From assembly GCA_027924645.1 (NCBI GenBank), contig BSBN01000233.1:4916501-4980500 (forward strand): DNA of 64,000 nt, read 5' to 3'. Numbering within the stretch: the stretch's first letter is position 1; every line of letters starts with the position of its first letter. The position numbers and the translations under genes are program-made. This DNA is from Cunninghamia lanceolata (Eukaryota > Streptophyta > Pinopsida > Cupressales > Cupressaceae). Shown in pieces: positions 23,383 through 36,239 of the stretch. The notes beneath the pieces were generated by a model. The model saw only the letters and a list, made by a program, of their open reading frames with translations, was not told the DNA's origin and searched no databases.

Positions 23383-26300
23383 TGTAATATATTGTTATAT
23401 GCTTATACCCATAAATTTAACTTCTATACTTTTGCTTTCTATTTATATGTTCATCAAAACCTCTAAGTTAGAAATTTGATTACATGTTGTTAAAGAAAGA
23501 TGTTTTAAGCTAATTAGCTTAGCTAATCCATAACACTTCACTTTGATTTAATAAATTATTTACAATAATTTATAATAATATCCATTGTATAAAATTAAAA
23601 TCATAAGGTAGCATTTTAAATATTTTATTCTAAAAACTACCATGTACATATATGAGACATAAACTATCTCATTGATAAAATCATTAATAGTTTTTGGTTT
23701 AACCAATGTGTAAGATCCCTCCTAGGATCTTATTAAAAATTACTAAATGTTTCAAATTAATAACCATCATATTTCTATATCCATCAACTCATTTGTTTTT
23801 TCATAATTTAACTACTTGAATGGAAGTTCCACAAGAGTTTCAACAAGGATACATTGATGTAATAACAATAGTTCTAAATGCCATTCACAATATTAAAAAC
23901 AAGCATATTTTTAATAAACATTAACATTCACATGTGGTTACATATACATGTTCCATTTCTATTGGATACAACAAAACCTATTATGGAACAATTACCCATC
24001 CATATACATATAAGTGTATATCAACTCACTACAAATCAGTACAAATAATTACAAATCATTTTGACATATTTACACTACATGATTAATCTGTCTTGAGTAA
24101 TTAGCTATAGAGAGAGAGAGAGAGCATCATCCAGGCTCTTTTCCTCCAACCACGGACTTAGTGGTTTCCCGTACTTATCCCTATTTGAGAGTGGCCCCAC
24201 CCTTCAACAAGGGTGATAGATAATGATCAATATAGAATATCAAAACCATCATAGAACCATGTTGGAGGATTACATTCTTTGTTGTTCAAATAGACTCTAG
24301 ATACCCTTTCTATATAATTCTTGACTTCTAGCAATACACACAACTATAAAAGTATAATGCATTGATAATGCACATTCAATTATAGCATTAAATTTATTAT
24401 CCCTATACTATCGTATTTCCACAAGATGAGAGAACATAGGAACTAAAATCCTATCAGGTCATATTGAAATTGAGTCATCATAACCATAAGATAGCTTTGT
24501 AGAATGCATATAATCATATAATGATGTATTTGAATAATAGGTATATTAATTTTATTTCCCTTCAATAACCAAAAGGAATGTAGTCAAACCCTACTTAGGT
24601 AATAAGCCCTTGACTCATGAGTTCCATGTTTAAGACACTAAGTTTATCTTGCAAACATAATCTTAACTCATATTAGTTCATAACAAAATCACCATAACAA
24701 GATCAAGCATACATAGATGAGACAGGGAAACAATTCATGGTCAATTATCCACAATCCTAACAAATAAATAACTTTTAAATGCATTGTTTTCTAAGAAATA
24801 ATCTAGTCATATAGAAATCTTTAAAATAATGATAGTATCATTTATCTTAACTTGAGGATAAAATGCAAAGATACTTAAGAAAACATTCTTCTATAAGGAT
24901 GGGGAGGCAAAGGATATATCATCAGCCACTTAAAAAAAGTTAAAATTATCATCAAGTAAAAAAATTGTTGTTGATAAGTGTGTTGAAGCCTATGTCCATT
25001 TTTATATTTTTATGCTTATGGTTAAATTTTTAACCTAATCTATATATAAGTGTCATCTCAATTTGAGTCCTCTTTGGTATCATAACTTGCCTAAACTAGA
25101 TTAAGAGAAAACTTGTTGTGTATACATTGGCTCATATTGAGAGTCTCAAGCCCCCAAAGTGTCATGTTTGCATTAAAGGTCCCCTAAAATGATCTAGTAA
25201 AGTCAAATTTTGTTTGTCTAAAAATATTAACCTGCTATATTTAGAAATTTTTCATTTGAGCATGTATGGACCTAAAATTTTACCCAAAGCTCCAAAATTG
25301 TAAAGTCAGACTATGGTGAAAAAAAAGCTAAAGATCACCTGCAGATAATGAGATATTAAAGTTTCAAGGTCCCAAAACCCTATAAAAAATATTAAATTTA
25401 AATTTTGGACCTTTAAATGATCTAATGAGGCTCTAAAATTTCTAATCAATTCTCGATCTAGACCTTAGTTGCATAGAGTACTTTGAGCTCTTCAGTTTAA
25501 AAGAAATAGGAACTTAAACAGACAATTGGATACAAAGTTATGGCTCCCAGAAGTTGTGCTACATTAGACATTTCCGATCAAAATTTCAAGTTCCTATAAA
25601 AGAAAAATAAAAGGCGGAAAATTTTAAAATCAAAAGGAGGATGAAAATAGAAGATTACTAGTAATGTGATTATCTAATTTTTCTAAAAAATTGTAACAAT
25701 TGGCATGATTTTTCATGGAGAATTTTATATAGTGCAAGGATTTATCATTTGTAAGGGTTTAGAAAATTCTAGGAAGAGAAATTGTTTATAAAGTGAAACT
25801 CTATAATCTTTTCTAAGGAACAATAGAGAACTTGAATATTTTTTCATCATGTTTATTGTAATGGAGTCACTCTATAGCAAAGATATGAGCAAGAACTTGT
25901 GAGTTTGACTCTCTGCTTTATTGTGTTACATTTTCTTGGAGAAATACATGTTTTGAAGGCAAAAAAAAGATCTCTTACTGTACATTTATTGTGGGATTAA
26001 GTGATTTTATTAGTTCACATTCAAGGAACATGGTAAACCTTTTTAGATCATGAATGGGATGTGTAATTGTTCTAGAGGATTAGTAAGTAGATTCATATTC
26101 ATTCAAGTAAATTAGTCATTTTAAATCATTGTAAGGGAGTGATATTATTATTAAACCCCAGAGGTAGAATTTTATTGAATTGAAGTTTAGACACTGTGAC
26201 CCCAAGGAATAGGCACCGATCTTTTCTAGTAATTTGATCCACTCTCATAAATTTAGAAGATGAATATTTACACTTTGAGTGTTGTACAGTAGTAGTGATA

Positions 26301-27512
26301 GGTTGTCTAGGTTCATGTTGTTGTGAGTAAAATACTAGTGGATACATTTTGTAGGGGTTATTAATTAATTTATTATCTTTGGTCATATCATGAACTCTTC
26401 AGGACTACCATTAAAGTTGAGATATGCATAGGTAGTCTACTAGTTTTATGGTTTACAAGATCTCAAAGAAATACCCTCCAGAGTGAGGTAGAACTCAAAG
26501 AAGAAGAGGAGGTTTTATCATGCCCTTCTAGCCGTTCACCTTTTTCATCAAAAATGCAACCAACAAAGTGTCCAATGTATATTATTGGGTAGACACCCTT
26601 TACAATGGAAGTTTTTCCACACAAACAAGGTGAATCCCTTCCCTTATTTATGTGTATAAATAGATTGGTCAAAGTGCACTTCTTCCTCATGATAGTTTTA
26701 GTTTCTAGTTAAAAGTGTAATTTTCATCTTAGATGATCTTAGTCACCTAGTTAAAGTGCAATTTCCCCCTAGAAGGTCATCTATTTCCTAGAAAACAAAG
26801 TAGCAATGACCTCTAGCTCAGTGCATCTAGCTGACTTATTACATGTTACATTTATCTTCAAGCATAGAGATCTATATATTCCCATTTTTTGAATTATCTT
26901 AATTCAATAGACAAGCATGGCTCTAAAATATAACCACCTAAAAATGACCTTTCATAAACTAATAAAAGGCAACTTTAGCATGCTAAGCTACCAATAGTGC
27001 TTACAATGATATGCGATGTGCAAAATTAACCATAGCCACATGACACAAGACTACTATTCCACTACTAGGAATGGAAAGATGAAGATGATTGGGACTCAAG
27101 ATGGTTCAAAAATTCAATTGATCAACAAAAGTAAGCTATAATGAACACACCACTTTCACCTTCTTTGCATTCACTAATCTAGTTATTGAAGGATCATGGG
27201 TAACTCAATGCATCTGAATAAGATCCCAATTAAATATCTACCCTTGCCTACCATCCATACAACTAGTACGGAACAATCCTAGATGATAACATCAAAATAT
27301 TCCTAGCAATTTGAATTGGTTAAATTTTCTTGCAATGTACTATTGCATAGACATTGAATAGATTTTTTATTCAAAACTAATATTTTTCCATAACATACAT
27401 TTATTGTGCTACTATGGAAAAGTAAGCAATAAAATACAAATTTCATTCATTTACCAATCAAAGTCTACATATGGTCTACTCACATGCTAACTTGAAGGGG
27501 AAATTAAACCAA
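23383..27512 (-). repeat. LARD-like element, left (3') LTR, interrupted by a solo LTR
   Basis: It aligns with 34890-43062 by many shared phrases, such as catcaaaacctctaagttag and the hairpin taagatcc...ggatctta at 23711-23732. A (GA)n microsatellite at 24110-24124 is longer than in the other copy. The true left-element boundary may lie beyond 27512, because the partner copy is cut there. Confidence 0.6.
24981..26565. repeat. Solo LTR with target duplication
   Basis: This 1,585-bp unit begins TGTTGAAGCC and ends CCAACA, with AAGTG on both sides (24976-24980 and 26566-26570). It is absent from the partner LTR, whose sequence passes straight across the site near 42070. No coding motif or internal LTR copy is seen, so recombination between two LTRs is the simplest explanation. 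Strand is not settled. Confidence 0.8.
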
Positions 27513-29714
27513 AAAAATTCAAAGTTTTTCTACAACATATTGCTACATAGATATAAAGTAATGTATTAATTTAAAACTTTCCACAACATGAAGCTATGTA
27601 GGCATGTAGGTAAAAGCTAAGAGATTGGTGTAATTTCTATAATATTTAGTATTCATGCCTTTTATTACAAAAATATATGTTAGTGAAAATAAAGAAATCA
27701 TTATAGTAATCATTGTAATTGCATTATGCACAATAACAACTTGATTTTATTAAATTTCCAAATCTATATTAGAGGAAAATTAAATTGAACAGATATTTCT
27801 AAATGTTATAGTTTATTTATTTACCTCTCCATCCTCTTGTTTATGTTTATCCTAGGTGTTGCAATTAATTTACTATTAGTAGAGGTAGCCTAACTATAAT
27901 ATTTGTGTACTTTATGAGTGTTGTAGCTTACATAAGACATTGATATCTTCATGCAGTAGTCACATAGTTAGCTCACCAAAAATGTCAACCAAAATTAATG
28001 AAGGAAATAATTCATATTTTCTCCAACACCCTTAGCTTTTCCATCCTTTGTTAATGAAATTAGAAGTCTAAATTTAATAAAATAAAGCAAATTAAAACAT
28101 GTCAAATATGGCCAAGGAAAGTGAAATAATTCATATCACCATTTAATGAATTTTAGAAATATTTTAATTTCTAATTATTCAATAAAGCAATCTCCAAGAA
28201 AAAGAAAGTTCTTTTAAATTCGTATCTCAAAATTTATCCTAATTGGATAGTTAATTAAAAATTAGTTTTAAAGATCTCCATAAATAAATTGTGTAATTAT
28301 TTATTTAGAACTATGATTAATTATCTTGATTAATAAATTTATTACCAATTTCCTATTCCAATGCCAAGACTTGGTTACTACAATGCCTATAAACACGTCA
28401 ACTTAACAAGATATAGGCTACTGCAAGTGTGTGATGGTTCTTGGTAGGTTCAAGACCTCCACATACCATCACAATATACCTCCCTCTCTCTAGAAATTAT
28501 GAGGGTCAAAATAACATAATTATTAATTCTTTTTACTAAATAAAATCTCAAGCAAACAAACATAACATAATAAAATCTCAAGCAAACATAATTATTAATT
28601 CTTTTTACTAAATATAAAATGTAGGATGTGACATCCTTCCTTGCTAAGATTAATGTCATCCCTAATACTATTTTAACTTAAGCATACATCGTATATATGA
28701 TAAGCACTTAAATATAGAAGTCCTAATAAATCCAGTGATTTACCTATTACCTCTTACCATGATGAGACTCTCTCTATTCTTCCCAATACCTACACACAAA
28801 ATTATCAGTTTTTCCAACTTTATGCACATGTTAAATAATCACAAAATTAAAATCAAAATTCAACATAATTCACCTTCAATAAAATTTATCTACATCATTT
28901 AATTTAATATCAAATAATCTTTGAAAGTTTACCAAATCTAATCTAGGAAAGAGAGACACATCATGGTGTGGTTAACCACCATTTATAAAACTATTAATTC
29001 TTTTGTTCTTCACAATTAATAGTAAATCCATCACTTATGTAGAGACAAAATAAAGAAGAAGATATGTTCAACTTATCATACACACATATCTCACATATGA
29101 CTCTAGAATGTATATGAGCAATTACATGCTCAACTTATCATACACACATACCTTGCATATGATTCTATAACATATATGAAATAAATAAATATTTCATAAT
29201 ACTTTGGCCAAAGTTTAATCTATAAGTATACAACAACACGTGTACTATAGATTCATCCTCTAGGTAGTTATATTATGAGAAACAATACTCTAACTCTCCA
29301 TTGAATGGAATCACTATTCATTTCCCAATCAAATATGGTCACATCTTTTCCCTAGTTCACTACCAACTAGGATGACAAAAAGACATCCCATACTACTGTC
29401 AATCATCACTAGCTAAGTGTAAATGTACAACATACATCATATAAAGCCATTTATTATATTTAAATGGTTACTTGGAAACACCATACTAAAATTCAAACTC
29501 ATAGTAGTAATATTAGACAATATTCCACTTTTGAGTACATAACATTTGCATATCATAAATATTAGCATAAAATTATGCATCAACCAAATACAAAGGTAAA
29601 ATACTTTACCATATTTGATAACGCATGTTGTTAGTTGCCCACATTTAGTAAAGGAAATCATATGAAATTTCATCCTAACCCAATACTGATCATATAAAAA
29701 GTAATTCACATCTT
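27513..29714. other. Non-coding interior of the LARD-like element, left part
   Basis: AT-rich DNA without a recognisable frame. A short direct repeat of about 30 bp (ctcaagcaaacataattattaattc type) occurs at 28505-28615, and an acatatctcacatatgactctag-like pair at 29075-29175. Confidence 0.5.
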
Positions 29715-29719
29715 CATAT

Positions 29720-30503
29720 TGTTAGGAAAGGTGTCTCAACCTTGCAATTACAAAAGTGTGATTTTTCAGTTATAAAATTGAATAAACTCAATTTTTAGGC
29801 TATAGAATTAGTTTTTGGCTAAAATAAAAATTCTAGGTTTTTTGGTATTGCTTACAAGGGTGCCCGATGTGTAGATCTCTTTGAGATCTATAATTTAGAA
29901 AACGGGGCCAAATTAGACTCCCAAATCAAAAGTTATGGCATCTAGAAGTTGGGTCTCCCATATTAGAAATGTAAAAATGTGTTGGACACATAAAAGAGAT
30001 GTAAGGGGGAGTTACACATGTTAACCAACTTATGATGCATGTTATGACACATTATAAGGAATCTTTGAATGGAGATAATGGAACCCTAAGGATATGGGTA
30101 CCACTTTTCGAAGGTTTTGGGTCATGGTTTTCTAATTATTGTTTGATAATTTCATGTATTGTATCTCCTATAAATTATTTCCTTAAGATGGACGTTGTGC
30201 ATGAGTGTCTTATCAATTTTGTTGAGTTGCCTCTAGATCTTTGGTTGGTGATGCTCCTATGAAGGCTTGCTCTACAAGTATATTGTAATCTTGTTGAGAT
30301 TTCTGAATAATATATTGAGTTGCTTTTGGAGTGTGTATTTTTCTCCCAAAAGGATTTCCTCACATAAATCACAGTGTTGTGGTATGACTGATATTTGTGT
30401 TTATTTTTATATAATTTTTTCATCTGCAGATTTGAAAACCTTTACATAATCCTTCTCTCAAGATTAATGAAGGAAGTTGTTCCACTACCTTATCTTTCTT
30501 ACA
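29720..30503 (+). repeat. Copia-A deletion derivative, 5' LTR
   Basis: TGTTAGGAAAGG...CTTACA with a TATA-like box (tataaatt) at 30169-30176 and a U5 block near 30330-30365. The primer-binding site TGGTATTAGAGC follows at 30506-30517, one mismatch from the tRNA-iMet complement. Confidence 0.9.
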
Positions 30504-30626
30504 AGTGGTATTAGAGCTTGATCACCTTTGGTTTCAGTTGTGGGTTGTTGGGTTTTTTGAACTAATCTAGTTTTGAGTAGAACTTGTGTAGAAGATACTT
30601 TGTGATCTTGTTGCATGAATTTTTAG

Positions 30627-31470
30627 ATGGCGAGCACATCAGGGAGAATAGAGGTAGATAATTTTTTTGGTAAAAATTTTGAGATGTGGGAACCAAATAT
30701 GGGAGAATCATTAATCGATCAAGATCTATGGGATGCTATTGATGAGCATGTTTCAAGGCCTACAAATGCTACTTTGGTCACTCAATATGATGTTATGGAA
30801 TGTAAAGCCAAGGGACTAATCATATTGTACCTAGAAGACTCTATTTTAATCAATATCGATGAAAAGCCCTCTACAAAGAAACTATGGAATAAACTTGGTA
30901 AGATATATCAATCTAAATCTTTACTGAACAAGATTTTCTTGAGGAAGAAGTTGATTTCCTTAAGAATGGAAGAGGGTGGATGAATTACAGACTACTTGGA
31001 AGCATTCAATATGTTGGCATCTCAATTGACATTAGTTGGTGTAAAAATGGATGAGGAGGAGAGATCTTAGATCTTGCTATGTTCTTTGTCTGATTTGTGG
31101 GATTCTCTTGTTATGGCTATTGGGATTACTTATGTTGTCTTAAAAGTTGAAGATGTTGTGGCTTCTTTTCTTTCTAAAGAGATGATGAGGAAGGTATTAA
31201 TTAGTGCCAAAGAGACCCTGAATGTTCATGGAAGATCTAAATAAAAATGTGAGAAGATCAAGAAACATGGCAAATAAAAACCTAAGGAGAGATTCAAATC
31301 TCTTGGAAAGTCCAAAGTTATTTGTTGGAACTATAGTAAACCTAGACACTTTTGTAAGGAGTTCAAAGAAGAAAAGAAGAAAAAGAAGAAATTTGATTCA
31401 AATTGTAAGTCTGAGAAGGAAGATGGTGATGTGTTCATTTGAGCCTTTGTCACTCATGTAGGTATTGATA
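30627..31470 (+). pseudogene. Gag of the Copia-A deletion derivative
   Basis: The ATG at 30627 opens MASTSGRIEVDNFFG, parallel to Copia-A gag. The 118-codon frame covers the N-terminal capsid part; after a stop at 30981 the same frame continues (LVGVKMDEEERS, then a stop) to the knuckle at 31323-31364. There two of four zinc ligands are lost: the second Cys is Tyr and the last is Phe. A lysine-rich run follows, as in Copia-A. Confidence 0.85.
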
Positions 31471-31835
31471 CATGGTTAATTAACTTAGGTGCACCTTTCC
31501 ATATGACACCTAAGTAGAAGTGTGATTGTATAGAAGCTAAGCCTTCTTTTGTTACATTACAACCAGAACAAAGTGAATGAAAAGATGTGATTCCACTTCC
31601 TCCTATGCCTGATAGTTAGAGTGTGATCTACCTAGCTAAGAACATGACATTTAATGCCAAGACCAAGAACATTGATGTAAAATATCATTTTGTCAAAGAT
31701 ATGGTCGAGGGTAGGGTCAAGTTGGTTAAGGTAGAGACTTTGATGAATGTTACATATTCATTAACTAAGTCTATGAGCACAGAGAAGTTTAGATGGTGTT
31801 TGGATTCTATGGGCCTCTTGGACCCTAGCAATTAA
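31471..31835 (+). pseudogene. Protease stub fused by deletion to the RNase H C-terminus
   Basis: DTWLINLGAPFHMTP is the protease active site with the catalytic Asp changed to Asn. After about 100 bp of unclear sequence the frame at 31623-31835 gives the last part of RNase H (VIYLAKNMTFNAKTKNIDVKYH and SLTKSMSTEKF) and stops at 31835. The deletion that removed integrase and RT lies between about 31515 and 31615. Confidence 0.85.
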
Positions 31836-31889
31836 ATCATGGTGTCGATACCCCCTTTGCTCTTGCAAGGTGTTCAACAAGTGGGAGAA

Positions 31890-32682
31890 TGTTAGGAAAG
31901 GTGTCTCAACCTTGCAATTACAAAAAATGTGATTTTCACTTATAAAATTGAGTAAACTTAATTTATGGGCTATAGATTTGGTTTTTAGCCAAAACAAAAA
32001 TTATAGGTTGTTTGGCACCACTTATAGAGATTCCTAGTGTGTAGATCTCTTTGAGCTCTACAATTTTTAAAAAATAGGCCCAATCATCCTCCCAAATCAA
32101 AAGTTATGGCCTCTGGAAGTTAGGCTTCTCATATTGGAAATGTAAAAACATGTTGGACACATAAAAGAGCTATAAGGGAGAGTTACACATGTTTACCAAC
32201 TTATTATGTGTGTTATGACACATCATAAGGCATATTTTATTGGAGATAATGGTACCCTAAGGATTTGGGCACCACTTTTGGGTGGTTTTAGCTCATGGTT
32301 TTCTAATTGTTGTTTGATGGTTTCATGTATTGTATCTCCTATATATTAGGTGCTTGAGATGGAGGTTGTGTGTGAGAGTCTTATAGATGTTCTAAGGTTT
32401 CCTCTAGATCTCTAGTTGGTGATACTCCTATGAAGGCATGCTCTGCAAGTATGTTGTAATCTTGGTAATATTTTTGAATAATATATTGAGTTTCTTTTAG
32501 AGTGGGGTTTTTCTCCCAAAAGGGTTTTCCCCACGTGTGTAAATCATTTTTTGTGGTATGATTGAAATTTATGTTTATTAATGAATAATTTTTTCAACGA
32601 TTGTAAATATTAGAAAAAAAATTCATAATCCTCCTCTCAATATTAGTGTAGGAAGTTGTTTTGCTACCTTAGCTTCCTTACA
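31890..32682 (+). repeat. Copia-A deletion derivative, 3' LTR
   Basis: It follows the purine tract aagtgggagaa and ends CTTCCTTACA, then CATAT. The U5 stem-loop at 32504-32535 has the form GTGGGG, CCC, AAAA, GGG, CCCCAC. Confidence 0.9.
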
Positions 32683-32687
32683 CATAT

Positions 32688-34875
32688 AATAATGGCTTAA
32701 TTCAGCATCATCATTAAATATAAGGTTAGCAATTTACCGTAACTCATTCATAACCAAGTTTATCATTCTCTTAATACTTGGAAAACTTGATCATGATGGC
32801 ATTAACTCTAAAAGTGCACTTTCATGTTTCTTAATGACATGGTCTTTGGGTCTAAAGCATAATATCAAACACTTCTACTAATGTTGGAACATTAGCAAGA
32901 ATGGTAATATGACCAAGATAATACAAGAACAATCATAGTTGGTGGACTAATTCAACACCCAACCACTTGTTAGCTACTAGAAATAAGATGCAAATCATAT
33001 AAGAATTTCAACACATCTCATTCTGAAGGTCAAATAGATAGAGAACAACATTTAAGCTCATACATGAATTTAAATATTCATCATTTATTACTAGTCAAGT
33101 ATGATTTCTATACCAACTGGAAAGCTTCCTCACAATAAGATATCTCTATGAATATAAATACTATTCATAGCTTCCTCAAACACTTCACACTATTTACTTG
33201 TATTTTAGTAAAAATAAAGAATTCACACTACCATAGTTCTAATAACACTTGAACAATAAGAGCTAGTGCTTTCTCTACAATAAGAACTAGTACTTTCTCT
33301 ACAATCTACTTCCATAAAAGTCAAAAAATAAATAGATATCAAAATCTTAGAATGTACACATTACATACACTATATGCCTAATTCTAGTCACAAGCAATGG
33401 ATTAAAAAGTTACACTCCACCTAGATTTTTAAAATCTATGGTGAGTAAGAGAACATTCTCAAACACCAAGAAAGTGATTATTCTAAGTCTACAATCACAT
33501 CATACAACACGAGATCACAATTTTCACGTATCCTTACTAAGCATGATTCAAGTTTTCAAGAAACTAACATTTCTTCCTAACACAAACATATCATTATGCA
33601 ATAAGTTTAATACAAAGTTTTCTATGGTATTGCCTAAGGAATTTTCTATAATTTACCTTTCTACACATGAATGGAATTTTACCCAACTATCACATTCAAG
33701 AGGAATTATAATGCAATGGCATACATTGTCACACACTAGCAATCATTTCCCAATCATATGGGTAATCTATGAATGCAACATTAAGATTTAAACATATAGC
33801 ATCATAAAAAGAAAAGAATTTGGTTGGGACTTAATCCTTACCTAACATTCTATCCTTACAATGCTACAATTTTTCTACCCCATGATAACAAGAACATCCA
33901 TAATGAAATGCACACATATTAAAAATCCAAAGTACAATTTCAATCAGTGGGGAAATTTACATAAGAAGAACATCATAACCATGTTACCTACACAACAAGA
34001 GTAATAATATTTGACATGCTTCACAAAAATGATAATACAATTCTAGTTCACACCAACCCAATACTTCTTTCAATTCACAATTCCTCTAGTCAATATGCAC
34101 ACTATGAAATAAGGGAAAACACAGTTTAGAGTCACAAGATGCAGGATTTAATAATGCTTACAATATTTATCACAATTTCCATGCTTATGACCCATTTACA
34201 ACCCTATTCCTTTTAATTTCTAATTATCACAATGCAATTTAAAATTTTATTTCATGCACCCGCATAATCAATGCAAATATAATGACATGAATTCACTCAT
34301 AGTAGACCAATGAAAGATTCACTTCATGCAAGCATTTCTAGTCTTTATACAAAAAGAGGAAATAACAATTTGAAATAAGTGAAAGTGGGTAAGAAGGTAT
34401 GCTACTCTTTTAATATAATACACACACAACAAAAGTACATAATGCAAGATTCAATTGCAAAATAATTACCACATCACTTTCCTTCCAATTATTAGACATA
34501 GGAGTAGCACATCATCTCTTTTACCACTAATTGCATCATTGAAAATTAAGTACACAATGTCGAAGTAAAAATTTGAGAACAACAGTATTCTTTTTCATAC
34601 AAAGGTTTTCACATTCACGCTATCAAGGGTGGTTAAAAAAAAACAATCATGACTCCACCAAGTCATTCAAAGACATAGCAAGAATTATTGCCTAGCATGC
34701 TAGACATCAAGAAGTTAATTTACACAAAAGTAACTTCGTGTTCTAGGATATTCATTTGTTCCCTTGTTTCAACAAACATCCCTATGACTTGATGCCTTGG
34801 TAGTTACCATGATTCCTCAAAAGAGCACACACTTGGTTGAGTAGTGGATCTATTAGGTTCCAGAGTTCAAGTCAT
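32688..34875. other. Non-coding interior of the LARD-like element, right part
   Basis: No conserved protein motif is seen on either strand; the longest frame (33438-33791, 117 codons, plus) has no recognisable features and low-complexity composition. If the minus orientation is right, gag would be expected here and is missing. Confidence 0.5.
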
Positions 34876-34887
34876 GCTATGATATCA
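34876..34887 (-). promoter_or_regulatory. Decayed primer-binding site of the LARD-like element
   Basis: The plus strand reads gctatgatatca, two mismatches from GCTCTGATACCA, and is followed after two bases by TGCAACATAC, the LTR boundary. Its position and spacing match the intact sites elsewhere in the window. Confidence 0.5.
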
Positions 34888-35041
34888 CATGCAACATACT
34901 ATTCTAATTTCATACCCATAAATTTAATTTCTCTATTTTCATTTTCTCTTTATATGTTCATCAAAACCTCTAAGTTAGAAATTTGATTTCATATTGTTAA
35001 AGAAAGACATCGTAAGCTAATTAGATTAACTAATCTATAAC

Positions 35042-35582
35042 TGATGTAGCCAACAACATACACTCAATAAAATTGTGCCATTAATCATGTGAGAGCCAAA
35101 GATTTGGAACACTGGAAAAAAAAACTTCTATTCACCAACTCTGTTGCTACAATGAGAGAAAACTCTCTTATATCCAAGAAACAAAAACAAAACAAAAAAT
35201 TACCTTTTTTGGCAGATTTTGACAATTGTCAAATTTTTCCATTTTAGGTAATTTTACAATCATATCTTGAGAATCTAGTTTTTTTTCCCAAAAACTTTGT
35301 AAAGCTAAGGTAGGATGAAAAGTCAACTCACATCCTAAATTCGAAACATGAGTTTCGAGTTATTAAAAAAAACAACTTTTAAAAAACTAGAAAAAAACAC
35401 TAAATTGTCATTTTGAGGGCCAAGATGAAAGTTTCAAGCCTTGAAAAAGTACCAAGACAAGGTCTAATTGACTAGGGTGAGTTAGGAAACCACCATCCAC
35501 CTCATAATACATCCACTTGTAAAATTTCATAGAAAACCCACATCCGAGTCAAAAGTTATGACCTCTGGAAGTCCCTGCATCA
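35042..35582 (-). repeat. Gypsy-1 3' LTR
   Basis: TGATGTAGCC...CTGCATCA on the plus strand, followed by ttctcctctagttg, the complement of a polypurine tract. Confidence 0.95.
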
Positions 35583-35589
35583 TTCTCCT

Positions 35590-36239
35590 CTAGTTGAAAA
35601 GAATGCAACTCCTGCGAGTGTCTTCGAATTGCTGCCATTTGACTAGATCTAACCTTTGCACTTCCCACTCTATAAGCCACGTGCTATTTGTTGGTGGCAA
35701 TCCTTCCCACTGTACTAAATACTTGTTGTAATGCCCTTGCCGAGTGTAGATAGTTTTCTTATCAAGAACCTGTGCAATCTTTTCCTTCTTCTTATGGGGA
35801 ATGTGGTGGTGCCATGCCACTTCTGGTTGACTATCTTCAGCATCATCCTCACCATGGAATGCATTAAAATTAGAAATATTAAACACAAGAGAAATATCGA
35901 GATCATCTGGTAAACTGACCTCATATGCATTATCATTGATCTTCTTTGTAATTTTGCGAGGACCAATTTTCCTATACTTCAACTTGTGGTATGTTCTAGT
36001 AGGAAACCGCTCTTTCTTCAAATATACCATCACTAAGTCACCTTCATTGAATGTCTGATGTCGCTGACTAGTATCCACTATATTCTTGTACCTCTCATTA
36101 CTATCCTGCAACTTCTGTCTCACTTCCTTCTACAACTGTTGAAAGTGTTCTGCAAATACTTCCCCTCATCACTGACCCTATCTTTCATTGGTAGCTGTAC
36201 CAAATCTAGAACACCCTGAAGATTCCTGCCATACACAAT
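35590..36239 (-). pseudogene. Gypsy-1 integrase C-terminus and chromodomain
   Basis: The 177-codon frame (36123-35590) has FNEGDLVMVYLKKERFP and KIGPRKITKKINDNAYEVSLP, the GPY-type integrase tail, then VLDKKTIYTRQGHYNKYLVQWEGLPPTNSTW, described here only by its aromatic and acidic pattern: a chromodomain at about residues 113-160. Chromodomains direct insertion to chromatin marks. A stop separates it from the core. Confidence 0.9.

Larger units (their letters stand above)
29720..32682 (+). mobile_element. Copia-A deletion derivative (non-autonomous), complete ends
   Basis: The unit is 2,963 bp with LTRs of 784 bp (29720-30503) and 793 bp (31890-32682), TGTTAGG...TTACA, and the target duplication CATAT at 29715-29719 and 32683-32687. 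The 1,386-bp interior has a primer-binding site, gag, a fragment of protease and the last part of RNase H; integrase, RT and most of RNase H are missing. It could have moved only with enzymes from a full Copia-A family member. Confidence 0.95.

Noticed and set aside
24110..24124. (GA)n tract as a regulatory site
   Set aside because: It is a microsatellite expansion of a shorter purine stretch in the partner LTR; no sign of function.
31222..31461. 79-codon frame starting MFMEDLNKNVRRS
   Set aside because: It is out of frame with gag; the gag knuckle and lysine run lie in another frame over the same bases.
33438..33791. 117-codon plus-strand frame in the LARD-like interior
   Set aside because: Composition is low-complexity (Ser, Thr, Ile, Asn), no domain is seen, and it is on the opposite strand to the element.
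34855..34890. tRNA B-box-like ggttccagagttcaagtc
   Set aside because: No A box, cloverleaf or SINE tail; the following bases are better read as a decayed primer-binding site.
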